Shown piece after piece: positions 35,970 through 43,980 of a DNA stretch of 57,397 bases. The DNA comes from Flavobacterium sp. UBA7665. GTDB taxonomy: Bacteria > Bacteroidota > Bacteroidia > Flavobacteriales > Flavobacteriaceae. How positions within the stretch are numbered: the first letter of the stretch is position 1; each line of letters starts with the position of its first letter. Location of the stretch: positions 175-57,571 of the forward strand of contig DLHP01000012.1 in the NCBI GenBank assembly GCA_002483285.1. Reading direction: 5' to 3'. Position numbers and translations under genes: made by a program. Under the pieces are notes generated by a model. It did no database searches. It saw only the letters and a list, made by a program, of their open reading frames with translations, and had not been told where the DNA came from.

Positions 35970-36004
35970 GTTTTAATATAAAAAGGGCTGGGTTTGGTAT
36001 AAAT
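35970..36004 (+). promoter_or_regulatory. Tandem operator site C upstream of the TonB receptor
   Basis: TTTTAATATAA (TATAA at 35977-35981) and TTTGGTATAA (TATAA at 35998-36002) are exactly 21 bp apart and end 68 bp before the ATG at 36071, nearly the same distance as site B to its gene. Confidence 0.6.
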
Positions 36005-36070
36005 AAAAAAAGTGCAGTTGCATTAAAATCTAGCTTCGTCCAAATATTATTAACAATCAAACTTTTGAAG

Positions 36071-38443
36071 ATGAAATACAAAATTCATTATGCGCTATTG
36101 CTTATCATCGTTGCATGCAAAGCTTTTTCACAGGAGAAGGTTACCTTAAGCGGCACAATCGCCAGCAATTCCAATACAGAAACGTTAATAGGCGTGAACA
36201 TTGTAATTCCCGAAGCAAAAGTTGCCACCACCACCAATTCCTACGGGTTCTATTCGGTGACCTTACCCCCGGGCGACTATACCATCATCATAAGCTATGT
36301 GGGATACGAGAATATCGAGCAGCCCATCTCGCTCACCGAGAACACCAAGAAAAATTTCATGATGGCCGAGAACAGCAAGGCATTGCAGGAAGTCGTGGTA
36401 ACTTCCAATAAAGTAAAGGCAAACATCCGCAAACCAGAAATGAGCGTCAATAAGCTGTCCATCAGTACCATCAAGAAAATGCCTGCTGTGATGGGCGAAG
36501 TAGACGTACTAAAATCCATCCTGCAACTCCCCGGGGTAACCAATGCACAAGAAGGTGCTTCGGGATTTAATGTCCGGGGTGGTTCCGTCGATGGCAACCT
36601 GGTATTGCTCGACGAGGCCGTCGTCTACAATACCTCACACCTTTTTGGTTTCTTTTCCGTATTCAATTCAGACGTCATCAAGGATCTAAAATTGTACAAG
36701 GGCGGCATCCCGGCCAATTTCGGCGGCCGCGTATCCTCGGTGCTCGATATCTACCAGAAAGAGGGCAACAATAAGGAGTACCATGTCAACGGCGGTATCG
36801 GCGCCGTCTCCAGCCGCCTATTGGTCGAGGGTCCTATCGTTAAGGAAAAAAGTTCCTTTGTCGTAGCAGGCCGCGGCTCCTACGCACACCTGTTCCTCAA
36901 ACTTGCCGACGAGCCCAATTCGGCTTATTTCTATGATATGAATGCCAAACTCAACTACAAGATCAATGACAAGAACAACGTTTTCCTATCGGGCTATTTC
37001 GGGAACGACAAGATGGACTTCAACAACGCCTTCATCAACATCTACGGCAATTCGCTTTTTAACATCCGCTGGAACCACATTTTCTCAGACAAGATATTTT
37101 CCAATGCATCGGCCATATATAGTGACTACAACTACGGTTTGAAGATTCGGTCGGTCGGGATAGACTGGGAGTCAGAGGTAAAAAACTACAACCTGAAGTA
37201 TGATTTCAAGCATTATGTCTCCAACAACTTTGTCTTGAATTACGGGCTAAATGCCATCTACTACCAGTTCAATCCCGGCACGATCAACCCGTTTGGCGCG
37301 TCTTCGAGTATCAACCGCGACCAGATAGCAAAAAAATACGCCTTTGAAAACGCACTCTATATCAGTGCAGAGCAAAAGCTTTCAGAAAAACTATCCATCA
37401 ATTACGGTCTGCGCTACAGCAATTTCCAAAGGCTCGGTAAGGAGCAGGTGAATACCTACGCCAACAACCAGGCAGTGGTCTTCAACCCGGAGTTCCAGAC
37501 TTACGAGGAAGGAACCCCAACGGGTACCAAAAGCTACGGCAAAAACAAAAAAATCACAAGCTTCAACAACCTCGAGCCTCGCCTCGCCGTGGCCTATTCG
37601 CTAAACGACGACCAATCCTTCAAGCTGGGTTACAATCGCATGAGCCAATACATTCATTTGATTTCAAATACCGCATCGGCCACGCCGCTCGATATTTGGG
37701 CACCCAGTGACCAATACCTCAAGCCCGAAATTTTAGACCAGGTTGCCCTCGGCTACTTCCGTAATTTCAAGGACGACAAATACTCGCTCGAGGTAGAAAC
37801 CTTCTACAAAAAGATAAAAAACAAGGCAGATTATATAGACGGGGCAGAGCTCATCGCCAATGATGCCATAGAAAGGGTACTCTTAAACGGTGAAGCACGT
37901 TCCTATGGTCTTGAGATCATGGCCAGGAAAAATACGGGCAAATTAACCGGCTGGGTTTCCTACACCATTTCCAAGGCCGAGCAGCGAACCCCGGGTAGGA
38001 ACCCAAATGAGCCCGGTATCAACTACGGCAAATGGTACAGGGCAAACTATGACAAGCTCCACAACCTTTCGGTCACAGGCGCCTACGCATTGACACCAAA
38101 ATGGTCCTTCGGCGGGATTTTCACATTCCAATCGGGAAAGGCTGCCACGTTTCCTAACGGCAAATACCAATACATGGGCATGAGTGTCGCCAGTTACGGC
38201 ACCAGGAACAAAGATGAACTCTCGGCCTACCACCACCTCGACCTATCGGTCACTTATACCCCAAAGCCCGATAAGAAAAAAGGTTGGCAAAGCGAATGGG
38301 CGTTTAGCGTCTATAACGTCTATGCCAGGAGCAACGCGGCATCCTACACCTTCGGCCAAAATCCTGACTACGGGCAAAGCGAGGTAAGGCGAATGTCGAT
38401 ATTCGGGATTATCCCAAGCATCACCTACAATTTTAAGTTTTAA
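36071..38443 (+). CDS. TonB-dependent outer membrane receptor with carboxypeptidase-like N-domain
   Basis: A ~790-aa outer membrane receptor. It has a signal peptide (MKYKIHYALLLIIVACKAFSQ), a CarboxypepD_reg-like domain (about 22-105, with NSYGFYSVTLPPGDYTIIISYVGYE), a plug domain (about 125-235, GFNVRGGSVDGNLVLLDEAVVYN) and a 22-strand barrel ending in a terminal aromatic (YNFKF). It lacks the SusC-type features and instead pairs with a DUF4249 lipoprotein 32 bp downstream, a common Bacteroidota arrangement. The first codon could be TTG 36065, but ATG 36071 is better. Operator site C upstream suggests LytTR control. The transported ligand is unknown. Confidence 0.9.
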   Translation: MKYKIHYALLLIIVACKAFSQEKVTLSGTIASNSNTETLIGVNIVIPEAKVATTTNSYGFYSVTLPPGDYTIIISYVGYENIEQPISLTENTKKNFMMAENSKALQEVVVTSNKVKANIRKPEMSVNKLSISTIKKMPAVMGEVDVLKSILQLPGVTNAQEGASGFNVRGGSVDGNLVLLDEAVVYNTSHLFGFFSVFNSDVIKDLKLYKGGIPANFGGRVSSVLDIYQKEGNNKEYHVNGGIGAVSSRLLVEGPIVKEKSSFVVAGRGSYAHLFLKLADEPNSAYFYDMNAKLNYKINDKNNVFLSGYFGNDKMDFNNAFINIYGNSLFNIRWNHIFSDKIFSNASAIYSDYNYGLKIRSVGIDWESEVKNYNLKYDFKHYVSNNFVLNYGLNAIYYQFNPGTINPFGASSSINRDQIAKKYAFENALYISAEQKLSEKLSINYGLRYSNFQRLGKEQVNTYANNQAVVFNPEFQTYEEGTPTGTKSYGKNKKITSFNNLEPRLAVAYSLNDDQSFKLGYNRMSQYIHLISNTASATPLDIWAPSDQYLKPEILDQVALGYFRNFKDDKYSLEVETFYKKIKNKADYIDGAELIANDAIERVLLNGEARSYGLEIMARKNTGKLTGWVSYTISKAEQRTPGRNPNEPGINYGKWYRANYDKLHNLSVTGAYALTPKWSFGGIFTFQSGKAATFPNGKYQYMGMSVASYGTRNKDELSAYHHLDLSVTYTPKPDKKKGWQSEWAFSVYNVYARSNAASYTFGQNPDYGQSEVRRMSIFGIIPSITYNFKF

Positions 38444-38475
38444 TCAACGATCAATCACATCTAATAAAAGACAGT

Positions 38476-39300
38476 ATGAAAGTATTTAAAAAAATGTTGA
38501 TCCTCGCCATCGCCATCGGCATGTCAGGATGCGAAGATGTTATAGATAATGTAGCTTTAGACACGGCACCACCAAGGCTTGTGATAGACGCCTCCATCGA
38601 CTGGGAAAAAGGTACCGCGGGCAACGAACAAAAAATTAAGCTAACCACCAGTACGGGTTATTACAACAATACATTCCCTACGGTCTCAGGAGCGGTGGTC
38701 AATGTAGCAAATGCTGCGGGCAGTACCTTCAATTTTATAGAGGTCGCGGGCACCGGCGAGTACATTTGCATTGATTTCCTGCCCGTGATAGGCGAAACCT
38801 ATACACTTACCATCCAGTTAAACGGCCAGACCTACAGCGCCTCAGAAACAATGATGGGTGTGCCCGATATCGCCAGCAACATAGAACAAAACAATGAAGG
38901 CGGCATGGCCGGCGATGAGGTCGAAATCACCTATTATTACCAGGACAACCCGGGACAGGACAATTACTACCTGCACCGCATCATCATCCCAGAAGTGGCC
39001 TTTCCACAATTCAACGTCGAGAATGACGAAAACACCCAAGGCAACCTCATCCCACAATTTTATTCGCACGAAGACCTAAAGGCTGGAGACAATGTCAACA
39101 TCCGTTTATACGGCATTTCCAGGAGGTTCTACGAATTTTTCAACAAACTCAAGGCAGCAACGGGCAATGACGACAGCCCGTTTCCAACAACGCCAACAGC
39201 GGTGCGTGGCAACATCACCAACCTCACCGACGGCGCCAGCTACCCTTTCGGGTATTTCAGGCTGTCAGAGGTGCAGACCAGGAACTACACAATCAGGTAA
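38476..39300 (+). CDS. DUF4249 outer-membrane lipoprotein, TonB receptor partner
   Basis: A 274-aa lipoprotein (MKVFKKMLILAIAIGMSGCED, lipobox MSGC with Cys19) of the DUF4249 family. Typical segments are LVIDASIDWEKG near the N-terminus, PTVSGAVVNVANAAG, GETYTLTIQLNGQTYSASETM, and a C-terminal block with NITNLTDGASYPFGYFRLSEVQ. These proteins sit next to TonB receptors and are presumed to be surface partners in ligand capture. It is 32 bp from the receptor gene and surely co-transcribed. Confidence 0.88.
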   Translation: MKVFKKMLILAIAIGMSGCEDVIDNVALDTAPPRLVIDASIDWEKGTAGNEQKIKLTTSTGYYNNTFPTVSGAVVNVANAAGSTFNFIEVAGTGEYICIDFLPVIGETYTLTIQLNGQTYSASETMMGVPDIASNIEQNNEGGMAGDEVEITYYYQDNPGQDNYYLHRIIIPEVAFPQFNVENDENTQGNLIPQFYSHEDLKAGDNVNIRLYGISRRFYEFFNKLKAATGNDDSPFPTTPTAVRGNITNLTDGASYPFGYFRLSEVQTRNYTIR

Positions 39301-39732
39301 AGACGTTTCATACTTTGTATTAGTAGGGAGTGCCGGGAGAGATGATTACGCTTCCGGCATTTCTGTTTTACAGTAGCAGATACAGAGACCATCACTGTGA
39401 AATGAACGATGCTTTTCAGTTTTCGTGATTTAATTTACACAATTTCCCCATTTCCCATTTCCCAAAAAAATTGATGTACTGTTGAAGATGTATTAGTATA
39501 TTTATTTCAAATATTTATGAGTTCCCCGTCATTTTTGCAAACCTTGGACTTTGAGAACAGCACTGCAAATCGTTTTTGTCCACGACATGGCGGCGAAACG
39601 TTAGTGGCTATTAAATGAACTCCTCTGAAAAATTCACGATTTGCGATATTAAGCAATTTTTATTTATATATTAGCTCACCCAATTCTTAACTTCATCCAA
39701 TTTTAGCAACCAATATTAACAGCCAATAAAGT
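39301..39732. other. Intergenic region before CBASS, ~430 bp
   Basis: No credible gene. Near the left end, TGCCGG and CCGGCA (about 39331-39360) form a weak terminator-like stem behind the DUF4249 gene. At 39593-39609 lies GCGAAACGTTAGTGGCT, the boundary motif of the CBASS block. The right 120 bp is very AT-rich and should hold the CBASS promoter, but I see no clear TTG...TAnnTTTG pair. Confidence 0.5.
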
Positions 39733-41007
39733 ATGTTATCAATACATCAAAAAAAAGAAGTTGAGGAAATTCTTGAAACTTTAAGCGAAAATTTAAGTAT
39801 TACTGAAAATCAACATGAAGCTGCCGTAAGAAGCTACAAAGCAGTCGGCAATTGGCTAACTAACGGTGACTCTGAATTGGCACGTTACAATCCAGTGATA
39901 AGTCCACAAGGTTCCTTTATTATTGGCACTATAATCCAAGCAATTGATCCTGATGGCGATATTGACTTGGATATTGTCTGTGAATTAAACGGGAAAAAAG
40001 AAAACTGGACACAAAAGAGCATTAAAGATCTTGTCGGAACTCAATTACGAAATCATAAAAAATATGAATCTATATTAGATGAGGAAGGCAGAAGATGTTG
40101 GACTTTGAAGTATCGCGAAAATGGGCAACCAAACGAACGTTATCACATGGATATATTGCCCGCAATAAACACTCACGGTTTTTCAATAATCAAAGAAAAA
40201 GTATTTTCAAATTTAAGTGATCAAAATATTGAAGATCTTGAATTAAGTATAACTGACAACGAGAAATTGCCACAATATTATATTTCCACTAATCCACACG
40301 AATGGTATAAAAGCAATCCGTTTGGATACGCAAAATGGTTCATAAATATTGCAGAAGCTGTTGGAGGTATCAGGACTAAATTATTCTCATTAAACGAGTC
40401 GGTAAATCCTACTCCAAAATTTCAAAAAGAAAGATTGCCGCTTCAAAGGGTCGTTCAACTCTTAAAGAGACACAGAGATATTATGTTTAAAGATTATAGT
40501 GAAAATGACAAAAAAGAAAAGCCTATTTCCTGCATAATTACAACTCTTGCAGCAAAATCATATAGTGGCGAGGATAATATTATAGATGCGCTTTATAATG
40601 TAATTAAAGGAATGAAAAAACATATTTTAGATCGTAACCCACATACTAACGCGTCGGAAAAATGGGTTCCAAACCCTGTAAATAATATGGAGAATTTTGC
40701 CGATCGTTGGGCTTTAAAAGGTTCGAAAAGAGAAGAATTATTTTATGATTGGTTAAAAGAGCTAGAAATAGATTTTCAAATTCTTAGTACTCCTTTAACC
40801 AGGATACAACTTAGCGAATCATTGCAAAGAAGTTTTGGAGATGCTCCTGTTGAAAAAACCTTTTCTGACATAGGTCGCAAAATGAGGTTACTTACGGAGG
40901 ATGGAAAAAACAATATCGATAGAAATGTCGGGCTAATCGGTTCGGCTACCTCTGGTCTGACCACGGAAAACAAGGTTCCTCCACACAAGTTTTATGGGGA
41001 AACATAA
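39733..41007 (+). CDS. CD-NTase, CBASS cyclic oligonucleotide synthase
   Basis: A 424-aa cytosolic nucleotidyltransferase of the SMODS/CD-NTase class. Its active-site motif is SPQGSFIIGT (G60-S61) followed by GDIDLDIV (acidic residues 76-80) and the third acid D140 in YHMDILP. The N-terminal pattern (NQHEAAVRSYKAVGNWL) resembles clade G enzymes. The C-terminus ends PPHKFYGET and overlaps the E2-like gene by 14 bases. On phage infection such enzymes make a cyclic di- or trinucleotide that activates the downstream effector, here CapV. The C-terminal tail is the part that the E2-like protein is thought to modify. Product nucleotide not determinable here. Confidence 0.9.
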   Translation: MLSIHQKKEVEEILETLSENLSITENQHEAAVRSYKAVGNWLTNGDSELARYNPVISPQGSFIIGTIIQAIDPDGDIDLDIVCELNGKKENWTQKSIKDLVGTQLRNHKKYESILDEEGRRCWTLKYRENGQPNERYHMDILPAINTHGFSIIKEKVFSNLSDQNIEDLELSITDNEKLPQYYISTNPHEWYKSNPFGYAKWFINIAEAVGGIRTKLFSLNESVNPTPKFQKERLPLQRVVQLLKRHRDIMFKDYSENDKKEKPISCIITTLAAKSYSGEDNIIDALYNVIKGMKKHILDRNPHTNASEKWVPNPVNNMENFADRWALKGSKREELFYDWLKELEIDFQILSTPLTRIQLSESLQRSFGDAPVEKTFSDIGRKMRLLTEDGKNNIDRNVGLIGSATSGLTTENKVPPHKFYGET

Positions 41008-41437
41008 TAAACTAAAAAAACTTAATATCGCGCAACAACTCGCTTCATTAAAAAGGGAATATCCTTCCGGTGCATCAAAAATTATTGGGATAAATGAGAT
41101 AGCATGGCAGGGAGAACTAAAGTCTTCGCCTATCGGCGACGACTATTTAGTGAAAGTCATTTATAAAGTAAATGTTTCTCCAAAAGTATACATTCTTGCG
41201 CCGAAACCATTAGCTTTACCAAAGGGTGTTAAAAAGTTAGAACATGTGTACGATCAGAAGAAACAACGTCTGTGTCTATACTATCCAAAAGCTAAAGAAT
41301 GGAACGAATCTAAAACTCTAGCCAGTACAATATTCCCATGGACAATTGAATGGCTATATCATTATGAAATTTGGGTGATTACTGGTAAATGGGAAGGAGG
41401 TGGAATTCATTTAAATTCAATTAAAACTGTCAGCTAA
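40994..41437 (+). CDS. E2-like CBASS accessory protein (type II-short)
   Basis: A 147-aa cytosolic protein. It matches the small E2-like proteins of type II-short CBASS: WQGELKSSPIGDDYLVKVIYKVNVSPKVYILAP, then LEHVYD, RLCLYYP with the candidate catalytic Cys94, and PWTIEWLYHYEIWVITGKWEGGGIH. No E1/JAB (Cap2/Cap3) partner is present. In the family the E2-like enzyme conjugates the CD-NTase C-terminus to targets and regulates signal synthesis without a dedicated E1. It is encoded between the CD-NTase and patatin genes, overlapping the first by 14 bases. Assignment rests on motif pattern and context. Confidence 0.8.
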   Translation: MGKHNKLKKLNIAQQLASLKREYPSGASKIIGINEIAWQGELKSSPIGDDYLVKVIYKVNVSPKVYILAPKPLALPKGVKKLEHVYDQKKQRLCLYYPKAKEWNESKTLASTIFPWTIEWLYHYEIWVITGKWEGGGIHLNSIKTVS

Positions 41438-41441
41438 AAAA

Positions 41442-42470
41442 ATGAAATTGCAAAAATTTAAAGTTCTAAGTCTCGACGGCGGCGGCATCAGAGGTATTTT
41501 TCCTGCAGTAATATTATCCGAAATTGAACGTGAATTAAAAGAGAGAAATGAGGAGCAGTGGCAAATTTATCAACGCGTCAATTTAATATTTGGAACATCC
41601 ACAGGGGGAATTCTAGGTTTAGCTTTATCACTTGGTATTCCAGCTGAAGAAATCAAAAAAATGTATTTTGAGAATGCGCACTTAATATTTGGTGGCAAGA
41701 AAAAATTTCCAAAATGGTTATGGCAATCGTCTCATAGCAGAGACAATTTACACAATTTACTTAACGACATATTTAAAAAATATAATAATAATTTTCCGCC
41801 AAAGCTCAGGGATTGTAAGATTCCAGTTGCGGTATCAATATATGATTTACATATTGGCCGTCCATCGGTGTTAAAAAGTAGTTATCACCCGCGATTCACA
41901 CGTGATCCAAATTTACCGATATTACAAGCAGCGTTATCAACATCTTCAGCACCGACGTATTTCGACCCTTATTCTGCGGATTCTTATCAAGATTCCTTAG
42001 GCGCAGATATAAAGTTCACGCATAAAGTGGATGGGGGTGTATGGGCGAACAATCCCGCTCTTATTGCCTTGATAGAGGCTCAAAAAGCGTTTCAAATTGA
42101 ACTAAAAAACATCAACCTAATTTCTATAGGTACGGGTGAAAGAATTTTTGTAGAAGAAGATAAAATAAAAGATTTTGGATTGTGGTATTGGCTAAACAAC
42201 AAAAGGAAACGTATAATCGAGTTATTCATGCAAGGTCAATCACAACAGGTTGAAAATTTAATAAGTCTACTTCAAAGGGGAATTGATAGACAAGAACCCG
42301 AAAACTTTGGATATATAAGGTTAAATACTATTTTCAAAAGCGAAATAGAAAACATTGATATGGATGAAGTTAACCAAGATAAATTAAAAGAGCTTGAGCA
42401 ACGTGCTCTAATACAATTTAAAAATAATAGAAAAAAAATATTTGAACTTCTTGAAATTGACCTCGATTAA
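41442..42470 (+). CDS. capV: CapV-like patatin phospholipase, CBASS effector
   Basis: A 342-aa patatin-like phospholipase. It has the oxyanion loop DGGGIRGIF (12-20), the nucleophile elbow GTSTGG with S53, and the catalytic Asp in VDGGVWANNP (D197). It begins 4 bases after the E2-like gene. In CBASS, a cyclic dinucleotide from the CD-NTase activates CapV, which degrades the inner membrane and kills the infected cell. All catalytic residues are intact. The operon ends at the inverted boundary AGCCACTAAC and a strong terminator/palindrome. Confidence 0.92.
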   Translation: MKLQKFKVLSLDGGGIRGIFPAVILSEIERELKERNEEQWQIYQRVNLIFGTSTGGILGLALSLGIPAEEIKKMYFENAHLIFGGKKKFPKWLWQSSHSRDNLHNLLNDIFKKYNNNFPPKLRDCKIPVAVSIYDLHIGRPSVLKSSYHPRFTRDPNLPILQAALSTSSAPTYFDPYSADSYQDSLGADIKFTHKVDGGVWANNPALIALIEAQKAFQIELKNINLISIGTGERIFVEEDKIKDFGLWYWLNNKRKRIIELFMQGQSQQVENLISLLQRGIDRQEPENFGYIRLNTIFKSEIENIDMDEVNQDKLKELEQRALIQFKNNRKKIFELLEIDLD

Positions 42471-42574
42471 TGGATTTCTTCTAAGGTACAGCCACTAACA
42501 TTAGCAGAGTATAGCGAAAGAGAAATTAACCTTTGCAAATAGTTCATTTGGTTCGAAGATACGTCAATATCGCC

Positions 42575-42691
42575 CACAAAGCCGAAAACGCGAGTTTTCG
42601 GCTTTTTTATTTTAGCATGGCGTCGAAAGTTCACTTTCGTAAGCTATGTTAAAATAAAAAAGCAAAACGAAGCATGAGTTTTGGCTTTGTG
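42575..42691. repeat. ~117-bp imperfect palindrome including a terminator
   Basis: Two ~55-bp arms are centred near 42631 (CGAAAG...CTTTCG). The left arm runs from CACAAAGCCGAAAACGCGAG to GGCTTTTTTATTTTAGCATGG. The right arm is its near complement, from CTATGTTAAAATAAAAAAGC to GTTTTGGCTTTGTG. The left arm alone contains the stem GCCGAAAAC (42581-42589) / GTTTTCGGC (42594-42602) followed by six T, a rho-independent terminator for the CBASS operon. The right end merges into the tandem array that follows. Confidence 0.8.
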
Positions 42692-43231
42692 CAAAGCTTC
42701 CCCAAAAAGGATCAACGCAGTTAATCCCAAGAGCTTCCGAATATTAAATCTACAAACTGCAGTAGCGATTTTGGCTTTGTGCAAGGCTTCCCCAAAAGGA
42801 TCAACGCAGTTAATCCCAAAGACCTTGAAATATTAAATTTGCAAATAGGAGTAGCGATTTTGGCTTTGTGCAAGGCTTCCTCAAAAGGATCAACGCAGTT
42901 AATCCCAGGAAACTTCAGAATTATTTGCAAGTTGAATTTGCGATTTTGGCTTTGTGCAAAGCTTCCCCAAAAAGGATCAACGCAGTTAATCCCAAGAAGC
43001 TTCCGAATATTAAATCTACAAACTGCAGTAGCGGTTTCCGCGTTGTGCAAAGCTTCCCCAAAAAGGATCAAGCAGTTAATCCCAAGAAGCTTCCGAATAT
43101 TAAATCTACAAACTGCAGTAGCGGTTTTGGCTTTGTGCAAAGCTTCCCCAAAAAGGATCAACGCAGTTAATCCCAAAGGACTTTGAAATATTAAATCTAC
43201 AAATAACAGTAGCGATTTTGGCTTTGTGCAA
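42676..43231. repeat. Tandem array of ~90-bp units, six copies plus a partial
   Basis: TTGGCTTTGT or a variant recurs at 42681, 42771, 42860, 42946, 43036 (degenerate), 43127 and 43218, giving periods of 86-91 bp. Each unit also carries AAAGCTTCCCCAAAAAGGATC, CGCAGTTAATCCCAAG and TATTAAATCTACAAA. The units are diverged by several percent and have no unique spacers. Open frames on both strands through the array reflect a period near 90 bp, not protein coding. It starts from the right arm of the palindrome at 42575. Confidence 0.85.
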
Positions 43232-43299
43232 CGTTAAGTATCGTAACCCAAGTACAGAAAGACACAAGGCATCTTTTACCACTCAATTAAACAAAAAAA

Positions 43300-43980
43300 T
43301 CACATCCTTATAATCTTCCCATCTTCCATCTCAATAATCCGCTGCGTGCGACGTGCAAACTCATTGTCGTGCGTAACAACCAACAGCGATTGTTGGTAGG
43401 TGGTGCCCAACTCCTTAAAAATGTCAAACACCATTTCGCTGTTCTTTTTATCCAGGTTGCCAGTTGGTTCGTCGGCCATAATGATGATGGGATCATTGAT
43501 GAGCGCGCGCGCAATGGCCACACGCTGTTTCTCACCGCCAGAGAGTTGGTTGGGCTTTTTGAGCGCTTCTTTTTCAATGCCTAAAACCTTCAGTTTCTCG
43601 TAGGCGCGGTGCTCGATTTCCTTTTCGCTTTTCGCGCCCAGTTTAAGCCCGGGCAACATCACGTTTTTAAGTACCGAGAATTCATTGAGCAGGTAATGGA
43701 ACTGAAAAACAAAACCTATTTTTTCATTGCGAACACGTGCCAGCTCGGCTTCCTTCTTGTTTCGCATCAGCTCGCCGTCTATCCATAAGTCACCTTCATA
43801 GTCGGTGTCCATCGTAGAAAGGATGTACAACAGGGTCGATTTGCCGCAGCCCGATTTCCCGATGACCGAAATGAATTCGCCTTTGCCAATCTCGAACGAA
43901 ATACCGTCGAGTACTTTCACCGATACGGGATCGTGAAAGTACTTGGTAATCTGCGCTGCTTTTAGAATTGGGGTTTGCAT
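43300..43980 (-). CDS. ABC transporter ATPase (MacB/LolD type), second pump
   Basis: A 226-aa ATPase. It has Walker A GKSGCGKST, signature LSGGEKQRVAIARAL, Walker B IIIMADEPTGNLD and H-loop VVTHDN. It is the last gene of the minus-strand operon 46315 to 43300 and overlaps the permease gene by 1 base. It is highly similar to the ATPase at 32151-32831 over the whole length. Energises export by the permease at 43980. Confidence 0.9.
   Translation of the reverse strand: MQTPILKAAQITKYFHDPVSVKVLDGISFEIGKGEFISVIGKSGCGKSTLLYILSTMDTDYEGDLWIDGELMRNKKEAELARVRNEKIGFVFQFHYLLNEFSVLKNVMLPGLKLGAKSEKEIEHRAYEKLKVLGIEKEALKKPNQLSGGEKQRVAIARALINDPIIIMADEPTGNLDKKNSEMVFDIFKELGTTYQQSLLVVTHDNEFARRTQRIIEMEDGKIIRM

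Larger units (their letters stand above)
39600..42499 (+). other. CBASS block bounded by a perfect 10-bp inverted repeat
   Basis: GTTAGTGGCT (39600-39609) upstream of the CD-NTase gene is the exact inverted copy of AGCCACTAAC (42490-42499) just after the CapV stop codon. The operon therefore sits between inverted GTTA/TAAC boundaries, as does the SIR2 gene at 10767-11982. The left boundary is preceded by GCGAAACGTTA, shared with 12093. Confidence 0.5.

Noticed and set aside
42721..43186. Open frames on both strands through the ~90-bp repeat array (up to 151 aa)
   Set aside because: A repeat unit of about 90 bp keeps several frames open at once, the peptides are repetitive in three frames, and none has a plausible start or domain.
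42676..43231. Possible CRISPR array
   Set aside because: The units are continuous repeats with no unique spacers, are ~90 bp long, and no cas gene is near.
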